Assembly (NCBI RefSeq): GCF_013778455.1
Contig: NZ_JACEHE010000011.1
Location: 186,001-250,000 of the forward strand
DNA length: 64,000 nucleotides
Direction of reading: 5' to 3'
Source of the DNA: Streptomyces himalayensis subsp. himalayensis
Lineage (GTDB): Bacteria; Actinomycetota; Actinomycetes; Streptomycetales; Streptomycetaceae
A program made the position numbers and the translations under genes. Below, piece after piece: positions 1 to 7,949 of this stretch. Positions within the stretch are counted from its first letter, which is position 1; each line of letters begins with the position of its first letter. Below the pieces are notes generated by a model. That model was given only the letters and a program-made list of their open reading frames with translations. It was not told where the DNA came from and ran no database searches.

Positions 1-103
1 CCTGACGTACGCGACCAGGGATACCGCGCTGGTCGATGCCCTGCACGACTGGTTCGAAGCCCAGCTCGGCGACCACGGCGCGCACGCCGAGCCGGGCCAC
101 TGA
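1..103 (+). CDS. C-terminal end of an unidentified protein (cut by window edge)
   Basis: An open frame enters from the left edge and stops at the TGA at 101-103, leaving 33 visible residues. The tail is helical in character (an ALVDALHDWFEAQL stretch) and ends in a His-rich AEPGH. No domain can be assigned from so little. It points the same way as the DUF6153 and DUF305 genes and may belong to the same small metal-related patch, but that is inference. Confidence 0.5.
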   Translation, partial: LTYATRDTALVDALHDWFEAQLGDHGAHAEPGH

Positions 104-256
104 AGAACCGCCCCCTCGATCGAGAATGTCATCATGCCGCCCGGCTCTGCGGCCGTCGAAGTGGGGACCACCCGGATCTTTGCGGGACTGCCCGTGAACG
201 CTGAACGCCGGAACCGGTCTGGCGAAGTTCCCGTGCGTGGACCATAAGATGATCTC

Positions 257-658
257 GTGATCAGCAGCACCGCATCGAGCCGCCGCCCTGCCGGGCGGTT
301 GTTTGTGCTGCTGGTGATGGCGGTACTGGCCGGTGTGCTGGGGATGCATGCCCTGGCCCCCGATGGGGCGCCGACTGGGCAGTCGGATGCCGGGCACGGC
401 ATGGTGATGGCCCAGACGGCGGGCGCACCGCACGTGAGCGGGGGATGCTCGCACACGGATGGCGGGTCGGATCATCTTGATCATGCCGATGGGACGTGTG
501 CGGCGGCCGGTATCGGCTCCCCTTACGCGCCGCCCGCACTGACCAGCGCGGTGCCGGATGCACCCGCCGCTTCTGCCGCAGCGCAGAGGGCCACGGCATC
601 GACCGAGAGCGGCCGGGCACCGCCCGACCTTTCTGAGCTGCAACTTCTACGGATATAG
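257..658 (+). CDS. DUF6153 family protein, small exported or membrane-anchored
   Basis: The 133-residue protein has an N-terminal hydrophobic segment (about residues 14-32) that acts as a signal or anchor. A His/Cys-rich middle follows (GCSH, DHLDHADGTC). It ends in the family's conserved APPDLSELQLLRI tail, and I recognise the family from this ending. Function is unknown; His/Cys content and neighbours suggest metal handling outside the membrane. The start is a GTG with no good Shine-Dalgarno. A TAAGAT -10-like hexamer lies at 245-250, seven bases upstream, so the mRNA could be leaderless. Confidence 0.8.
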   Translation: MISSTASSRRPAGRLFVLLVMAVLAGVLGMHALAPDGAPTGQSDAGHGMVMAQTAGAPHVSGGCSHTDGGSDHLDHADGTCAAAGIGSPYAPPALTSAVPDAPAASAAAQRATASTESGRAPPDLSELQLLRI

Positions 659-780
659 AGCGGCCCGCACGGCACCCCTTGCCCGGACGTTCCCGGTGAC
701 CGGTGCCGCGCCTACGCACACCCTCATGTCCGCGAAACCCGCGCGCCCTGCCGTGGCTGCGCGTAAGGAGTTGCACACCT

Positions 781-1407
781 ATGAACAGCAAGCGTTCCCT
801 CGCCCGCCGTTCCGCCGCCGTGGCTGCCGCAGCGGCGGTGGCGCTCGCCCTGGCCGCCTGCGGCGGCAGCGGCGACGGCTCGGCCGGACACAACGGCCAC
901 ACCGCGACGTCCCCGTCCGCCTCGGCGCCGGCCTCCCCGGGCCGGCACAACGCTGCCGACGTCGCCTTCGCGAAAGGGATGATCCCCCACCACCGGCAGG
1001 CCGTGGAGATGGCCGACCTCGCGCCCAGCCGGGCGCAGTCGGCGGAGGTGAAGAAGCTCGCCGAGGACATCAAGAAGGCCCAGGACCCGGAGATCAAGAC
1101 CATGTCCGGCTGGCTGACCTCCTGGGGCGAGGAGGTGCCCGCCGAGAGCGCCATGGACCACTCCATGCACGGCGCGGACGGAATGATGACGGCCGAGGAG
1201 ATGGAGCAGCTCAAGGACTCCTCGGGTCAGGCTTTCGACACCGCCTTCATGGAGATGATGATCAAACACCACGAAGGCGCGGTACAGATGGCCAAGACCG
1301 AGCAGGCCGACGGCGCCTACGAGCCCGCCAAGAAAATGGCCGGAGCGATCATCACCTCCCAGACCGCCGAGATCACGCAGATGAACAAGCTGCTCGGCAC
1401 GGACTGA
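781..1407 (+). CDS. DUF305 domain lipoprotein
   Basis: This is a 208-residue exported lipoprotein. The signal peptide ends in a lipobox (LALAAC, Cys near residue 24), then a Gly/Ser/Thr linker, then a ferritin-like DUF305 domain. The domain shows the two hallmark repeats, GMIPHHRQAVEMA and MMIKHHEGAVQMA. These His/Met clusters are typical of DUF305 proteins, which often sit beside copper-resistance genes. The ATG at 781 is chosen over upstream in-frame starts because a TAAGGAG ribosome site precedes it and the signal peptide begins there. A metal-binding role outside the membrane is inferred from family and context. Confidence 0.88.
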   Translation: MNSKRSLARRSAAVAAAAAVALALAACGGSGDGSAGHNGHTATSPSASAPASPGRHNAADVAFAKGMIPHHRQAVEMADLAPSRAQSAEVKKLAEDIKKAQDPEIKTMSGWLTSWGEEVPAESAMDHSMHGADGMMTAEEMEQLKDSSGQAFDTAFMEMMIKHHEGAVQMAKTEQADGAYEPAKKMAGAIITSQTAEITQMNKLLGTD

Positions 1408-1500
1408 CCAGACCGCGGGGGCGGGGTGGCCGCCACAGCGCCCGCCCCGCCCCGGCACGCCTTTGCGATCTACCTTCCTCCGACCGCTTGGATCCCCATG

Positions 1501-1790
1501 TGATCACCACGGCGTCGCGGGTGCGCCGCTGGTTTTCTGGCGGCGGCCGCTGTGCTGCCGGCCGCCTGCTGAGACGGTGTCCTTAAGCCCCGACACCGGC
1601 CAGGAAGCCCCGACACCGGCCAGGACGCCACGCCCGCCGATCCAGGAACCGGCGGACCCTGCACGGCCTCGGCGTCGACCTGGCCGACAACACCGTCTAT
1701 GCCGCGGGCCACACATGTCTTCCGGCTGAGCGGCGGGAAGGCGGTCCGGGTGACCGGCTCTGGGCGTGGGCGCCGGTCGCCCCTGGACGG
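1501..1790 (+). pseudogene. Decayed F510_1955-family lipoprotein gene
   Basis: No single frame is open, but pieces of one protein appear in order across three frames. First comes a lipobox-like FLAAAAVLPAAC, then PDTGQDATPADPGTG, then LHGLGVDLADNTVYAAGHT (about 1651-1710), then VFRLSGGKAVRV (about 1712-1750). HGLGVD followed by a Y-A-A-x-H-x-G/V-F-R-L pattern is the N-terminal propeller blade of the F510_1955 family of exported proteins. At least two frameshifts and a 20-bp tandem duplication interrupt it, and the rest of the gene (normally about 300 codons) is missing. Confidence 0.6.
1586..1625 (+). repeat. 20-bp tandem duplication (2 copies)
   Basis: Two identical 20-bp units lie back to back at 1586-1605 and 1606-1625 inside the decayed F510_1955 gene. 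Because 20 is not a multiple of three, the duplication by itself shifts the frame. Confidence 0.9.
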
Positions 1791-1797
1791 TCCTCCA

Positions 1798-1835
1798 GCG
1801 GCCCTCAACAGAAAAAGCGGCCCTCAACAGAAAAG
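1798..1835 (+). repeat. 19-bp tandem duplication (2 copies)
   Basis: The unit GCGGCCCTCAACAGAAAAR is repeated directly at 1798-1816 and 1817-1835, differing only at the last base. It sits just upstream of the CsoR-type operator and could be part of the promoter region of the DUF4396 gene. Confidence 0.85.
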
Positions 1836-1853
1836 GGAAACACCCATAGAGAA

Positions 1854-1870
1854 ATACCCCCCAGGGGTAT
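1854..1870 (+). promoter_or_regulatory. CsoR-type copper operator
   Basis: A perfect palindrome, ATACCCC-N3-GGGGTAT, matches the TACCCnnnnnGGGTA-type pattern bound by CsoR/RicR copper sensors. It ends 54 bp before the DUF4396 start codon, so it should overlap that gene's promoter and confer Cu(I)-dependent derepression. No csoR gene is in the window. Confidence 0.75.
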
Positions 1871-1924
1871 ATGGTTCGTGGGGGTGGGGGCTCGGAAGCC
1901 GGGCCACGCTGGATGGGGAAGGGG

Positions 1925-2467
1925 ATGTCGGCCATGGACCACAACGCTCAACACACCGGCGCCGCGCACGACCACACCGCTCACGAGGGTCATCGCGGTC
2001 GCGCCACTCACCACGGCGCGCACGGGCACGGCGGGGCCTCCTGGGCGACGGCTGCGAAGGCGACGTTGCACTGTCTGACCGGGTGCGCCATCGGCGAGAT
2101 TCTCGGCATGGTCATCGGTACGGCCCTGCTGTGGGGCAACGTGCCGACCATGGTCCTCGCGATCGGGCTTGCGTTCCTGTTCGGCTACTCGTTCACGCTG
2201 TTCGCGGTGCTCAGGGCCGGCCTGGACTTCAAGGCCGCGATCAAGGTGGCGCTGGCCGCCGACACCGTTTCGATCGCGGTGATGGAGCTGGTCGACAACG
2301 CCATCATCGCCCTCACCCCGGGCGCGATGGACGCCCACCTGTCGGACGGGCTGTTCTGGTCGGCCCTGCTGGGCGGTTTCGCGGTCGCCTTCCTGATCAC
2401 CACGCCCGTGAACAAGTGGATGATCGGCCGCGGCAAGGGCCACGCCGTCGTCCACGCCTACCACTGA
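1925..2467 (+). CDS. DUF4396 family His-rich membrane protein
   Basis: The 180-residue protein starts with a His-rich cytoplasmic or external tail (about a dozen His in residues 4-40). A DUF4396 domain with four hydrophobic helices follows (around 50-68, 74-98, 105-125 and 140-162), with a conserved HCLTGCAIGE at the first helix. The function of DUF4396 is unsettled. The perfect CsoR-type operator upstream and the His tail point to copper handling. An ATG at 1871 is in frame, but it overlaps the operator, so 1925 (GGGGAAGGGG ribosome site) is preferred; 1934 is also possible. Confidence 0.8.
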   Translation: MSAMDHNAQHTGAAHDHTAHEGHRGRATHHGAHGHGGASWATAAKATLHCLTGCAIGEILGMVIGTALLWGNVPTMVLAIGLAFLFGYSFTLFAVLRAGLDFKAAIKVALAADTVSIAVMELVDNAIIALTPGAMDAHLSDGLFWSALLGGFAVAFLITTPVNKWMIGRGKGHAVVHAYH

Positions 2468-3091
2468 CCGCCGAGAAGTCGCGCGCCCGGGACACCCCCT
2501 GATACCGACGGGGGCGTCCCTGCGCGTTTGCGTTACCGCGCCATGGCCACCGCCAAGGGCCGGTTGGGGAAGGGGTGCGGCCGCCCGCCCGCCGGCCTCC
2601 GGCAGCGATAAGGAAGCAACCAGTGATGACCACGGTCAAGGACATGCTCGCCACCTGCGGGCCGAAGCCAGTCACTGATCATGACGGTCCACCTGCCGCC
2701 CGGCCCCGCTGGAACGGGGCAGTCGAGTTCCTCCAGGGCGCACCCCGCCGTAGACGGGGAGGCCGGCGGCCAGGAGAAGATCCGGTTCTGGATCGCTTCC
2801 GTCCTGATCGCGGGTGGCAAGGCCGACGGGGAGCGCTGAGCAGACATGGAAGGCCGCCGCAGCGGAGTGGAGACCGGACGTGTCGCCGAGGTCATCGTCC
2901 GGCTGCCCGACGGCATCGGCCGCCGTGGCTCGGGCTACCTGGTGGCTCGGGCTACCTGGCAGCCGCCGGTCTCGAATCGGCGGGAAGCGTGGGTCCCGGT
3001 GCAGCGGCCCGGATCCGACAGAGCACTACTGGCACAGGGTCACCGACTCACCTCCGCCCCGGGATGTCGTGGACGGCTCGCGAACACGTAC
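2468..3091. other. Gene-poor stretch, no supportable gene
   Basis: No frame here gives a protein I recognise. A short + frame beginning MTTVKDMLATCG (2626) soon loses resemblance to anything, and a second one containing VAEVIVRLPDG (about 2875-2915) looks like a piece of a small unknown protein. A 17-bp tandem duplication lies inside. The stretch reads like further decay, as in the F510_1955 remnant upstream. Confidence 0.5.
2925..2958 (+). repeat. 17-bp tandem duplication (2 copies)
   Basis: The unit GTGGCTCGGGCTACCTG occurs twice in direct succession (2925-2941, 2942-2958). Like the 20-bp duplication at 1586, it is frame-shifting and lies in a degenerate region. Confidence 0.9.
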
Positions 3092-4570
3092 TCAACCGCC
3101 GAATAGTTGCGTCCAGTACGTGCCCGCCGCACCGCCCCCGGCGAAGCCGACGCCAATGTGCGTGAAGCCCGGCTTGAGGATGTTGGCGCGGTGGCCGGGG
3201 CTGTTCATCCAGCCGTCGACGACCTCGGCGGGGGAGCGCTGCCCGCAGGCGATGTTCTCGCCGATGGACCGCCGGGTGCAGCCGGCGGCGGCGGCCCGGT
3301 CCCAGGGTTCGCTGCCGTCGGGGGAGGTGTGGGAGTAGAACGCGCGCGCCACCATGTCGGCGCTGTGGCCCTGGGCGGCCGCGGTGAGGTGCGGGTCACC
3401 GGACAGCGGTGTCAGCCCGGCCCTGGCCCGCTCGGTGTTGGTGAGGGCGATGACCTCGGCGGCCGTCTGTGCCAGCCCGGCCGGAGTGAAGGGCCGGGCC
3501 CACAACGCCGTCCAGAACATGTCCCCGGAGCGCCGGTCCGCGACGTACGCCAACCCGGCCTCAGTGAACGCCGGTTCGCACAGAGTGCTCCGGGACCGCT
3601 CGGCCGAGAGGCAGTACTCCACGAACTCGGCCGGCGTCCGCGGCCCGGAGACCAGGTGCTCACCCACCGTCAGGTACGCGTATCCGCTCGCGGTGATCCG
3701 CTGATGGACGGAGACTCCGTCCGGCCCTTTGGAGGCCAGCTGGCCCCGCGCGGCCATCCCGGCGGCATGGTCCCGAGCCGCCGCCGTGAGCCGCGCGTCG
3801 AGGACCACCGGAGGCGAACCACTCCTGGCCCGTGCCGAGTTCACCAGCCTCAGGTAGTCGTCCGGATCGGGTGCGCCCCCCGACACCGGGGAACCGCTGG
3901 AGCCGGACGCCGGCACGCGTGGGCCATTGGCCCTGGAAAACGCGCCGGACAGGCGGAGACCACGGGGGCCGGGAAGGCGGAAGCCGAGCGAGCCGGGTGC
4001 GGTGCTCGGCATGCGGGAGCCGTCCCTCCCGGGCGGCGCGACCGGACGCGGTGACCCGCCCGCGACAGCCCCGCCCGGCGACGGCACGGCATCCTCCACG
4101 ACGTCGACCCCGAAGTCCCGCGCGACACCGGCCAGCCCCTCGGCGTACCCCTGCCCCAGTGCCCTGAGCTTCCATGCCGGACCGCGGCGGTAGACCTCCG
4201 CGAGCAGGAGCACGGTTTCGTGCTGCGGGCGGGGCGGGGTGAACCGGGCGATCACGCGCCCGCCCGGGGCGCTGACGTGCAGTGTGGGTCGGGGCAGGTG
4301 CCCGAGGGGCGTACCGGGCTCGGCGGGGCTGATGACCACGGTGACGCGGCTCGCCCCGGCCCGCAGCGCGGTCGGATCGACGACGAGCTCCTCGCCGAGC
4401 AGCCGGGCCCCGGGCGCGGCGGGCTGGTTGTAGAACACGAAGTCGCCGTCACCGCGCACCTTCCCGCTGTCGTCGGTGATGATCGCGGACATGTCGAAGG
4501 CCCCCGGCACCCGGATGGTCAGGGTGCCGCCCGGCAGGGGCAGATTGCCCCCGGGAACGAGCTCGCTCAT
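3092..4570 (-). CDS. TerD-domain protein fused to two CAP domains
   Basis: The 492-residue protein opens with a TerD domain (about 1-150; GGNLPLPGGTLTIRVPG, a calcium-binding-type fold in tellurite/stress proteins). A Pro/Gly/Arg-rich linker follows (about 155-235), then two CAP (SCP/PR-1) domains (about 240-365 and 370-492). The second CAP domain is canonical: YSHTSPDG, SIGENIACG and WMNSPGHRANIL carry the cavity residues. The first keeps the Glu of VGEHL but has lost both His positions (SKGPDG; no SPGH motif) and is probably non-catalytic. There is no signal peptide, which is odd for CAP domains but fits cytoplasmic TerD. A role in envelope or stress response is inference. Confidence 0.82.
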   Translation of the reverse strand: MSELVPGGNLPLPGGTLTIRVPGAFDMSAIITDDSGKVRGDGDFVFYNQPAAPGARLLGEELVVDPTALRAGASRVTVVISPAEPGTPLGHLPRPTLHVSAPGGRVIARFTPPRPQHETVLLLAEVYRRGPAWKLRALGQGYAEGLAGVARDFGVDVVEDAVPSPGGAVAGGSPRPVAPPGRDGSRMPSTAPGSLGFRLPGPRGLRLSGAFSRANGPRVPASGSSGSPVSGGAPDPDDYLRLVNSARARSGSPPVVLDARLTAAARDHAAGMAARGQLASKGPDGVSVHQRITASGYAYLTVGEHLVSGPRTPAEFVEYCLSAERSRSTLCEPAFTEAGLAYVADRRSGDMFWTALWARPFTPAGLAQTAAEVIALTNTERARAGLTPLSGDPHLTAAAQGHSADMVARAFYSHTSPDGSEPWDRAAAAGCTRRSIGENIACGQRSPAEVVDGWMNSPGHRANILKPGFTHIGVGFAGGGAAGTYWTQLFGG

Positions 4571-4610
4571 CGCTGCCGCCTGTCGAAGTGGCCGTCAGCC
4601 GGACAACGTC

Positions 4611-4901
4611 TCACCTGCTCAAAGGAGTTCCCGCGTCCTCGTTCCGCGGGGCCCGCATCGACTTCAGTGCCAGCAGCAGGACCCCGATGTCGTCCAGGTA
4701 GACGGGATCGGGCAACAGGTCGGCCGGCAGGACGAGGTACAGCACGGCACCCCAGAACACCCAGCGCGGCCCGGTCGGGAGCCCGGCGCGTCGTAGGTCA
4801 CGGCGCGTACGGACGAGCCGCAGCAACAACACGACCGCCACGCCGAGTACCACGGCCGCGAGCATCGCGGCGGCGACGACCAACCACGTCCAGGTATCCA
4901 T
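4611..4901 (-). CDS. YkvA (DUF1232) family membrane protein
   Basis: The 96-residue protein has an N-terminal membrane helix (about 7-29) and a DUF1232 core with the family pattern YLVLPADLLPDPVYLDDIGVLL (given in part), in which P-x-D-L-x-P-D is diagnostic. The ATG at 4901 is preferred over a longer upstream start because the extra 33 residues are Arg-rich and unlike the family. Molecular function is unknown. It follows the TerD-CAP gene's promoter side on the same strand but has no clear link to it. Confidence 0.78.
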   Translation of the reverse strand: MDTWTWLVVAAAMLAAVVLGVAVVLLLRLVRTRRDLRRAGLPTGPRWVFWGAVLYLVLPADLLPDPVYLDDIGVLLLALKSMRAPRNEDAGTPLSR

Positions 4902-5024
4902 GAACACTGCCCATCGCTCTTGCCGACCGCGCGACCTTCGCTTCCTGTTCCTCTTCCCCGCCCTGGCCGACGGTATCGCGGCGTATGCGATGAGACGCAC
5001 GACGCGGGCAGGTGTACGCGCTCC

Positions 5025-5393
5025 TCAGCTCAGGACGTCGGCGAAGCCGCGGTCGGCGGCCTGCATGGCGCGGACGGCGTGGATGTAGCCGGTGAAGCCG
5101 TGCCAGGGGTCGGGGTTGGCGAGGGCGTCGGTGACGGCTGCGGCGTAGGCGTCCATGCGGTCGGCGAAGACGGCGTTGACGAGGTCGTCGCGGGTGGCGA
5201 AGCGGCGGGAGAGGGTGGCTTTGCCGACGCCGGCTTCGCGGGCGACGGAGGCCATGGAGACGCCGAGCCCTTCGGTGGCGAACAGGTGGCGGGCGGCGGC
5301 GAGGATGCGGTCGCCGTTGCGTTCGGCGTCGGCGCGCAGCCCTGTCTCGGGCGTGCGGCCTGGGGTTTCGCCGGGGGCTGCGGTGCGGGTCAT
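5025..5393 (-). pseudogene. TetR-family repressor, 3'-truncated
   Basis: The 122-residue frame carries a complete TetR helix-turn-helix (about 25-72; ILAAARHLFATEGL, VAREAGVGKATLSRRFATRDDLV) and the first part of the ligand domain, ending at RGFADVLS. Intact relatives continue for about 60-70 more residues after this point, so half the effector/dimerisation domain is missing. It lies divergent to the oxidoreductase gene at 5494, which an intact copy would normally repress. Whether the shortened protein still binds DNA is open. I call it truncated with good confidence and non-functional with less. Confidence 0.7.
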
Positions 5394-5450
5394 GCCTTCA
5401 CCATAACGAAGTGGAACAGTCGGCCCAATTGTGTTGTTACTCTGGACGCC

Positions 5451-5476
5451 ACTGGAATCGGGAAGGCCGTTCCAGT
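5451..5476 (+). promoter_or_regulatory. Inverted repeat, candidate TetR operator
   Basis: ACTGGAA (5451-5457) and TTCCAGT (5470-5476) form a perfect inverted repeat around a 12-bp spacer. A nested GGAA-N5-TTCC sits at its right side. It lies just upstream of the ribosome site of the oxidoreductase gene, the usual place for the operator of a divergent TetR regulator. Confidence 0.5.
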
Positions 5477-5493
5477 TATAGGGAGGTGTTGCC

Positions 5494-6432
5494 ATGCGTG
5501 CTTTGGCGCTGAACGAGGTTCCCTCCGCTCCGGCCGTGGCCGAGGTTGAGACTCCGCGCCCGGAGGCCGGTGAGCTGCTGGTGAAGGTGGCTGTGTCGTC
5601 GGTGAACGGCTTTGACGCCGCGACGGCGGCCGGATACCTGCAGGGGATGATGGAGCACCGGTTCCCGCTGGTGATCGGCAAAGACTTCGCGGGCACCGTC
5701 GAGGCGCTCGGCGAGGGCGTGGAGGGCTTCGCCGTCGGCGACATGGTTTTCGGCGTGGTGATGAAGCCGTTCCTGGGCACCGGTTCGCTGGCCGAGTACG
5801 TGAGCGTGCCCGCCGGCTACGGCGTCGCCCACATTCCCGCGGGCCTTGACATCAAGGATGCGGGCGCGCTGGGCCTGGCCGGGACCGCGGCCTTCGACAG
5901 CCTGACGGCCCTGGACGTCGCCGAGGGGGAGACGGTGCTGATCTCCGGGGCCACCGGCGGGGTCGGCGCGCTGGCCGTGCAACTGGCCGCCGCGCGGGGC
6001 GCCCGCGTGATCGCCACCGCCCGCCCCGGCGCCGAGGCCGATTTCGTCACCGGCCTGACCGACGCCGACATCAAGGTCGTGGACTTCACCGGCGACCTGG
6101 AGGCGCAGGTCCGCGCGCTCGCCCCCGAGGGCGTGGACGCGGCTCTGCAGCTGGCCGGTGACGGCGGACAGCTCGCGGGCCTGCTGCGCCCGGGCGGGCG
6201 GATCGCCTCCACCCTCGGCCTGACGAAGGACGTCGTCGAGGACCGGGACGTCGCCGTCCACTCGGTCATGGCCGACGCGAACGCCCAGACCCTGGCCGTC
6301 CTGGCCGATCGGGCTGCCTCCGGCGCGCTGCGCGTGCCCGTCACCGCGACCTACCCGCTGGAGCAGGCCGAGCAGGCGTTCGCCGCGTTCGGTGCCGGCG
6401 CCCTCGGCAAGATCGCCGTCACCTGCTCCTGA
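5494..6432 (+). CDS. NADP-dependent quinone-oxidoreductase-type alcohol dehydrogenase
   Basis: The 312-residue medium-chain dehydrogenase/reductase has a GroES-like N-terminal domain (1-120) and a Rossmann domain with ISGATGGVGALAVQLAAARGARVIATA (given in part; about residues 150-172), the NADPH-binding signature of quinone oxidoreductases. Structural zinc cysteines are absent, as in the QOR/zeta-crystallin branch. A strong GGGAGGTG ribosome site precedes the ATG. It is the first gene of a two-gene unit with the SDR at 6482 and lies divergent to the truncated TetR gene. Its substrate is likely a quinone, enone or aldehyde. Confidence 0.9.
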   Translation: MRALALNEVPSAPAVAEVETPRPEAGELLVKVAVSSVNGFDAATAAGYLQGMMEHRFPLVIGKDFAGTVEALGEGVEGFAVGDMVFGVVMKPFLGTGSLAEYVSVPAGYGVAHIPAGLDIKDAGALGLAGTAAFDSLTALDVAEGETVLISGATGGVGALAVQLAAARGARVIATARPGAEADFVTGLTDADIKVVDFTGDLEAQVRALAPEGVDAALQLAGDGGQLAGLLRPGGRIASTLGLTKDVVEDRDVAVHSVMADANAQTLAVLADRAASGALRVPVTATYPLEQAEQAFAAFGAGALGKIAVTCS

Positions 6433-6481
6433 CACACCCCCGCTGTCCCACCCCCGCACCACGACGAAGAGGGAACTGATC

Positions 6482-7162
6482 GTGTCCACCATCGCCATCA
6501 TCGGCGCCGGCCCCGGCATGGGGCTGGCCATCGCCCGCACCTTCGGCAGCCGCGGCTTCGACGTCGCGCTGATCGCCCGGACCAAGGACAAGCTCGACGC
6601 GCTCGTCGAGCAGCTCGGCACAGAGGGCATCACCGCTGCCGGGTTCCCCGCAGACGTGCTGGACCGGCCGTCGCTGACCGCCGCGCTGGAGGCGGCCAGG
6701 GCCCGGTTCGGGTCCGTCGACGTGCTGGAGTACTCGCCGGCCCCGCACTCCCCGGTGCCCGGCTTCACCCAGGCCGTACCGTCCGAGGCGACGGTGGAGA
6801 ACCTGCAGCCGCAGATCGAGTACACCTTCTACGGCGCCGTCGAAGCCGCCCGCGCGGTCCTGCCCGCGATGCGCGAGGCCGGCGCGGGGACGCTGCTGTT
6901 CACCACCGGCGGCGGCTCGATCGACCCGATCCCGATGCTCGGCAACGTCAACGCCGCGGGTGGAGCCTTGCGCAACTGGGTGCTCAACCTGAACAAGGAA
7001 CTGGCCGGCAGCGGGGTGTACGCGGGCCATGTCGCGATCAACGTGTGGATCGGTCAGGGCGGCCCCGAGGGCTTCCCCACCGCCACCCCCGAGCAGATCG
7101 CCCCCCTGTACTGGGAACTGCACGAGGCTCGCGACCGCGCCGAGGCCGTCTTCAACGCCTGA
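6482..7162 (+). CDS. Short-chain dehydrogenase/reductase (SDR)
   Basis: The 226-residue protein starts with the nucleotide-binding IGAGPGMGLAIARTFGSRG motif, where the usual TGxxxGIG is replaced by GxGPGMG, as in a known divergent SDR subgroup. The catalytic YxxxK is not obvious: the corresponding region reads NVNAAGGALRNWVLNLNKEL. This makes it an atypical SDR, possibly without classical oxidoreductase chemistry. The GTG start at 6482 has a GAAGAGGGA ribosome site and follows the oxidoreductase stop by 49 bp, so the two are probably co-transcribed. Confidence 0.82.
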   Translation: MSTIAIIGAGPGMGLAIARTFGSRGFDVALIARTKDKLDALVEQLGTEGITAAGFPADVLDRPSLTAALEAARARFGSVDVLEYSPAPHSPVPGFTQAVPSEATVENLQPQIEYTFYGAVEAARAVLPAMREAGAGTLLFTTGGGSIDPIPMLGNVNAAGGALRNWVLNLNKELAGSGVYAGHVAINVWIGQGGPEGFPTATPEQIAPLYWELHEARDRAEAVFNA

Positions 7163-7239
7163 CCGCCCGCCACGCCACGGGAGGGGCCGGCACCGCAGCG
7201 GCCTCTCCCTGTCGCTCCTCTCCGCTTCCGAAATCCGGC

Positions 7240-7595
7240 GCGCCGCACCAGGGGCAGTGCGAGGGCTGCACCACCACGGCCTGGCACCTGAAGGACGCTG
7301 TCTACCTCAACGCCCGCGGCGTCTCGTTCGCCATCCTGACCACGGGCCGTTGGGACGAGGTGGCCTCCTACCTGGAGTTCATGGGCTACACCCAGCCCTG
7401 GTACTCGGTGCGGGGAGTGGAGGCGCCGGTCGACGGAGACATGGGGCACATCGTCTGTTTCCTGCGCGACGGCGACCGCGTGTTCCTCACCTACTCCACG
7501 ACGGGCCGGGGCAACGAGCCGGTCAACGGGTCCTTGGCCTGCTTGACATGACGCCCTACGGCCGCGGCGAGGCGTGGGAGGACAACCCCGAGGTG
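7240..7595 (+). pseudogene. Remnant of a DUF899 (thioredoxin-like) gene
   Basis: The C-terminal half of a DUF899 protein is visible: HQGQCEGCTTTAWHLKD, then VSFAILTTGRWDEVASYLEFMG, then FLRDGDRVFLTYSTTGRG. The family's last block, LLDMTPYGRGEAWEDNPE, continues in another frame after about 7545, so there is a frameshift as well as loss of the first 120 or so codons. It lies directly behind the SDR gene on the same strand. Confidence 0.65.
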
Positions 7596-7780
7596 AGTCA
7601 CAGCGCCAATAGGCGTCGAGGTCGCCGTTGGCGGTCGAGGTGCGCAGCTGGAGGACGGCTTCGGCGCCCTGAAGACCCCAGCGGGCTCCGGTGATGTCGA
7701 GGGGGCGGCGATCAGGTGGCGGCAGGCGCCCCCGATCGCAGCGATGTCGATCGACCACCTGCTTTCGAAGGCGGTGGGGT
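7590..7780 (-). pseudogene. Fragment of an ISKra4-family transposase
   Basis: On the minus strand, GGACRHLIA and then, after a frame change, LDITGARWGLQGAEAVLQLR and NGDLDAYWR can be read in order. This matches the conserved C-terminal block of ISKra4-family transposases (acidic residue in the DITGARW region, then NGDxDxYW). Only about 65 codons remain and they are frameshifted. No inverted repeats are evident, so this is a dead insertion-sequence scar. Confidence 0.55.
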
Positions 7781-7949
7781 GGTGAACCCGCCTGCGCCGT
7801 TCGTCGTACTTTCCACGCACACGTTTCGAAGTCCAGGTTTCGACAAGCCTCACTGGGCAATTCCCCTCCAGGACCGCCCAGATGGAACCAGGGCAGGGGA
7901 GCCCTGAAGGCCGGGAAGATCCAGCTGCGCCGATGCAGGGAGGTGGAGG

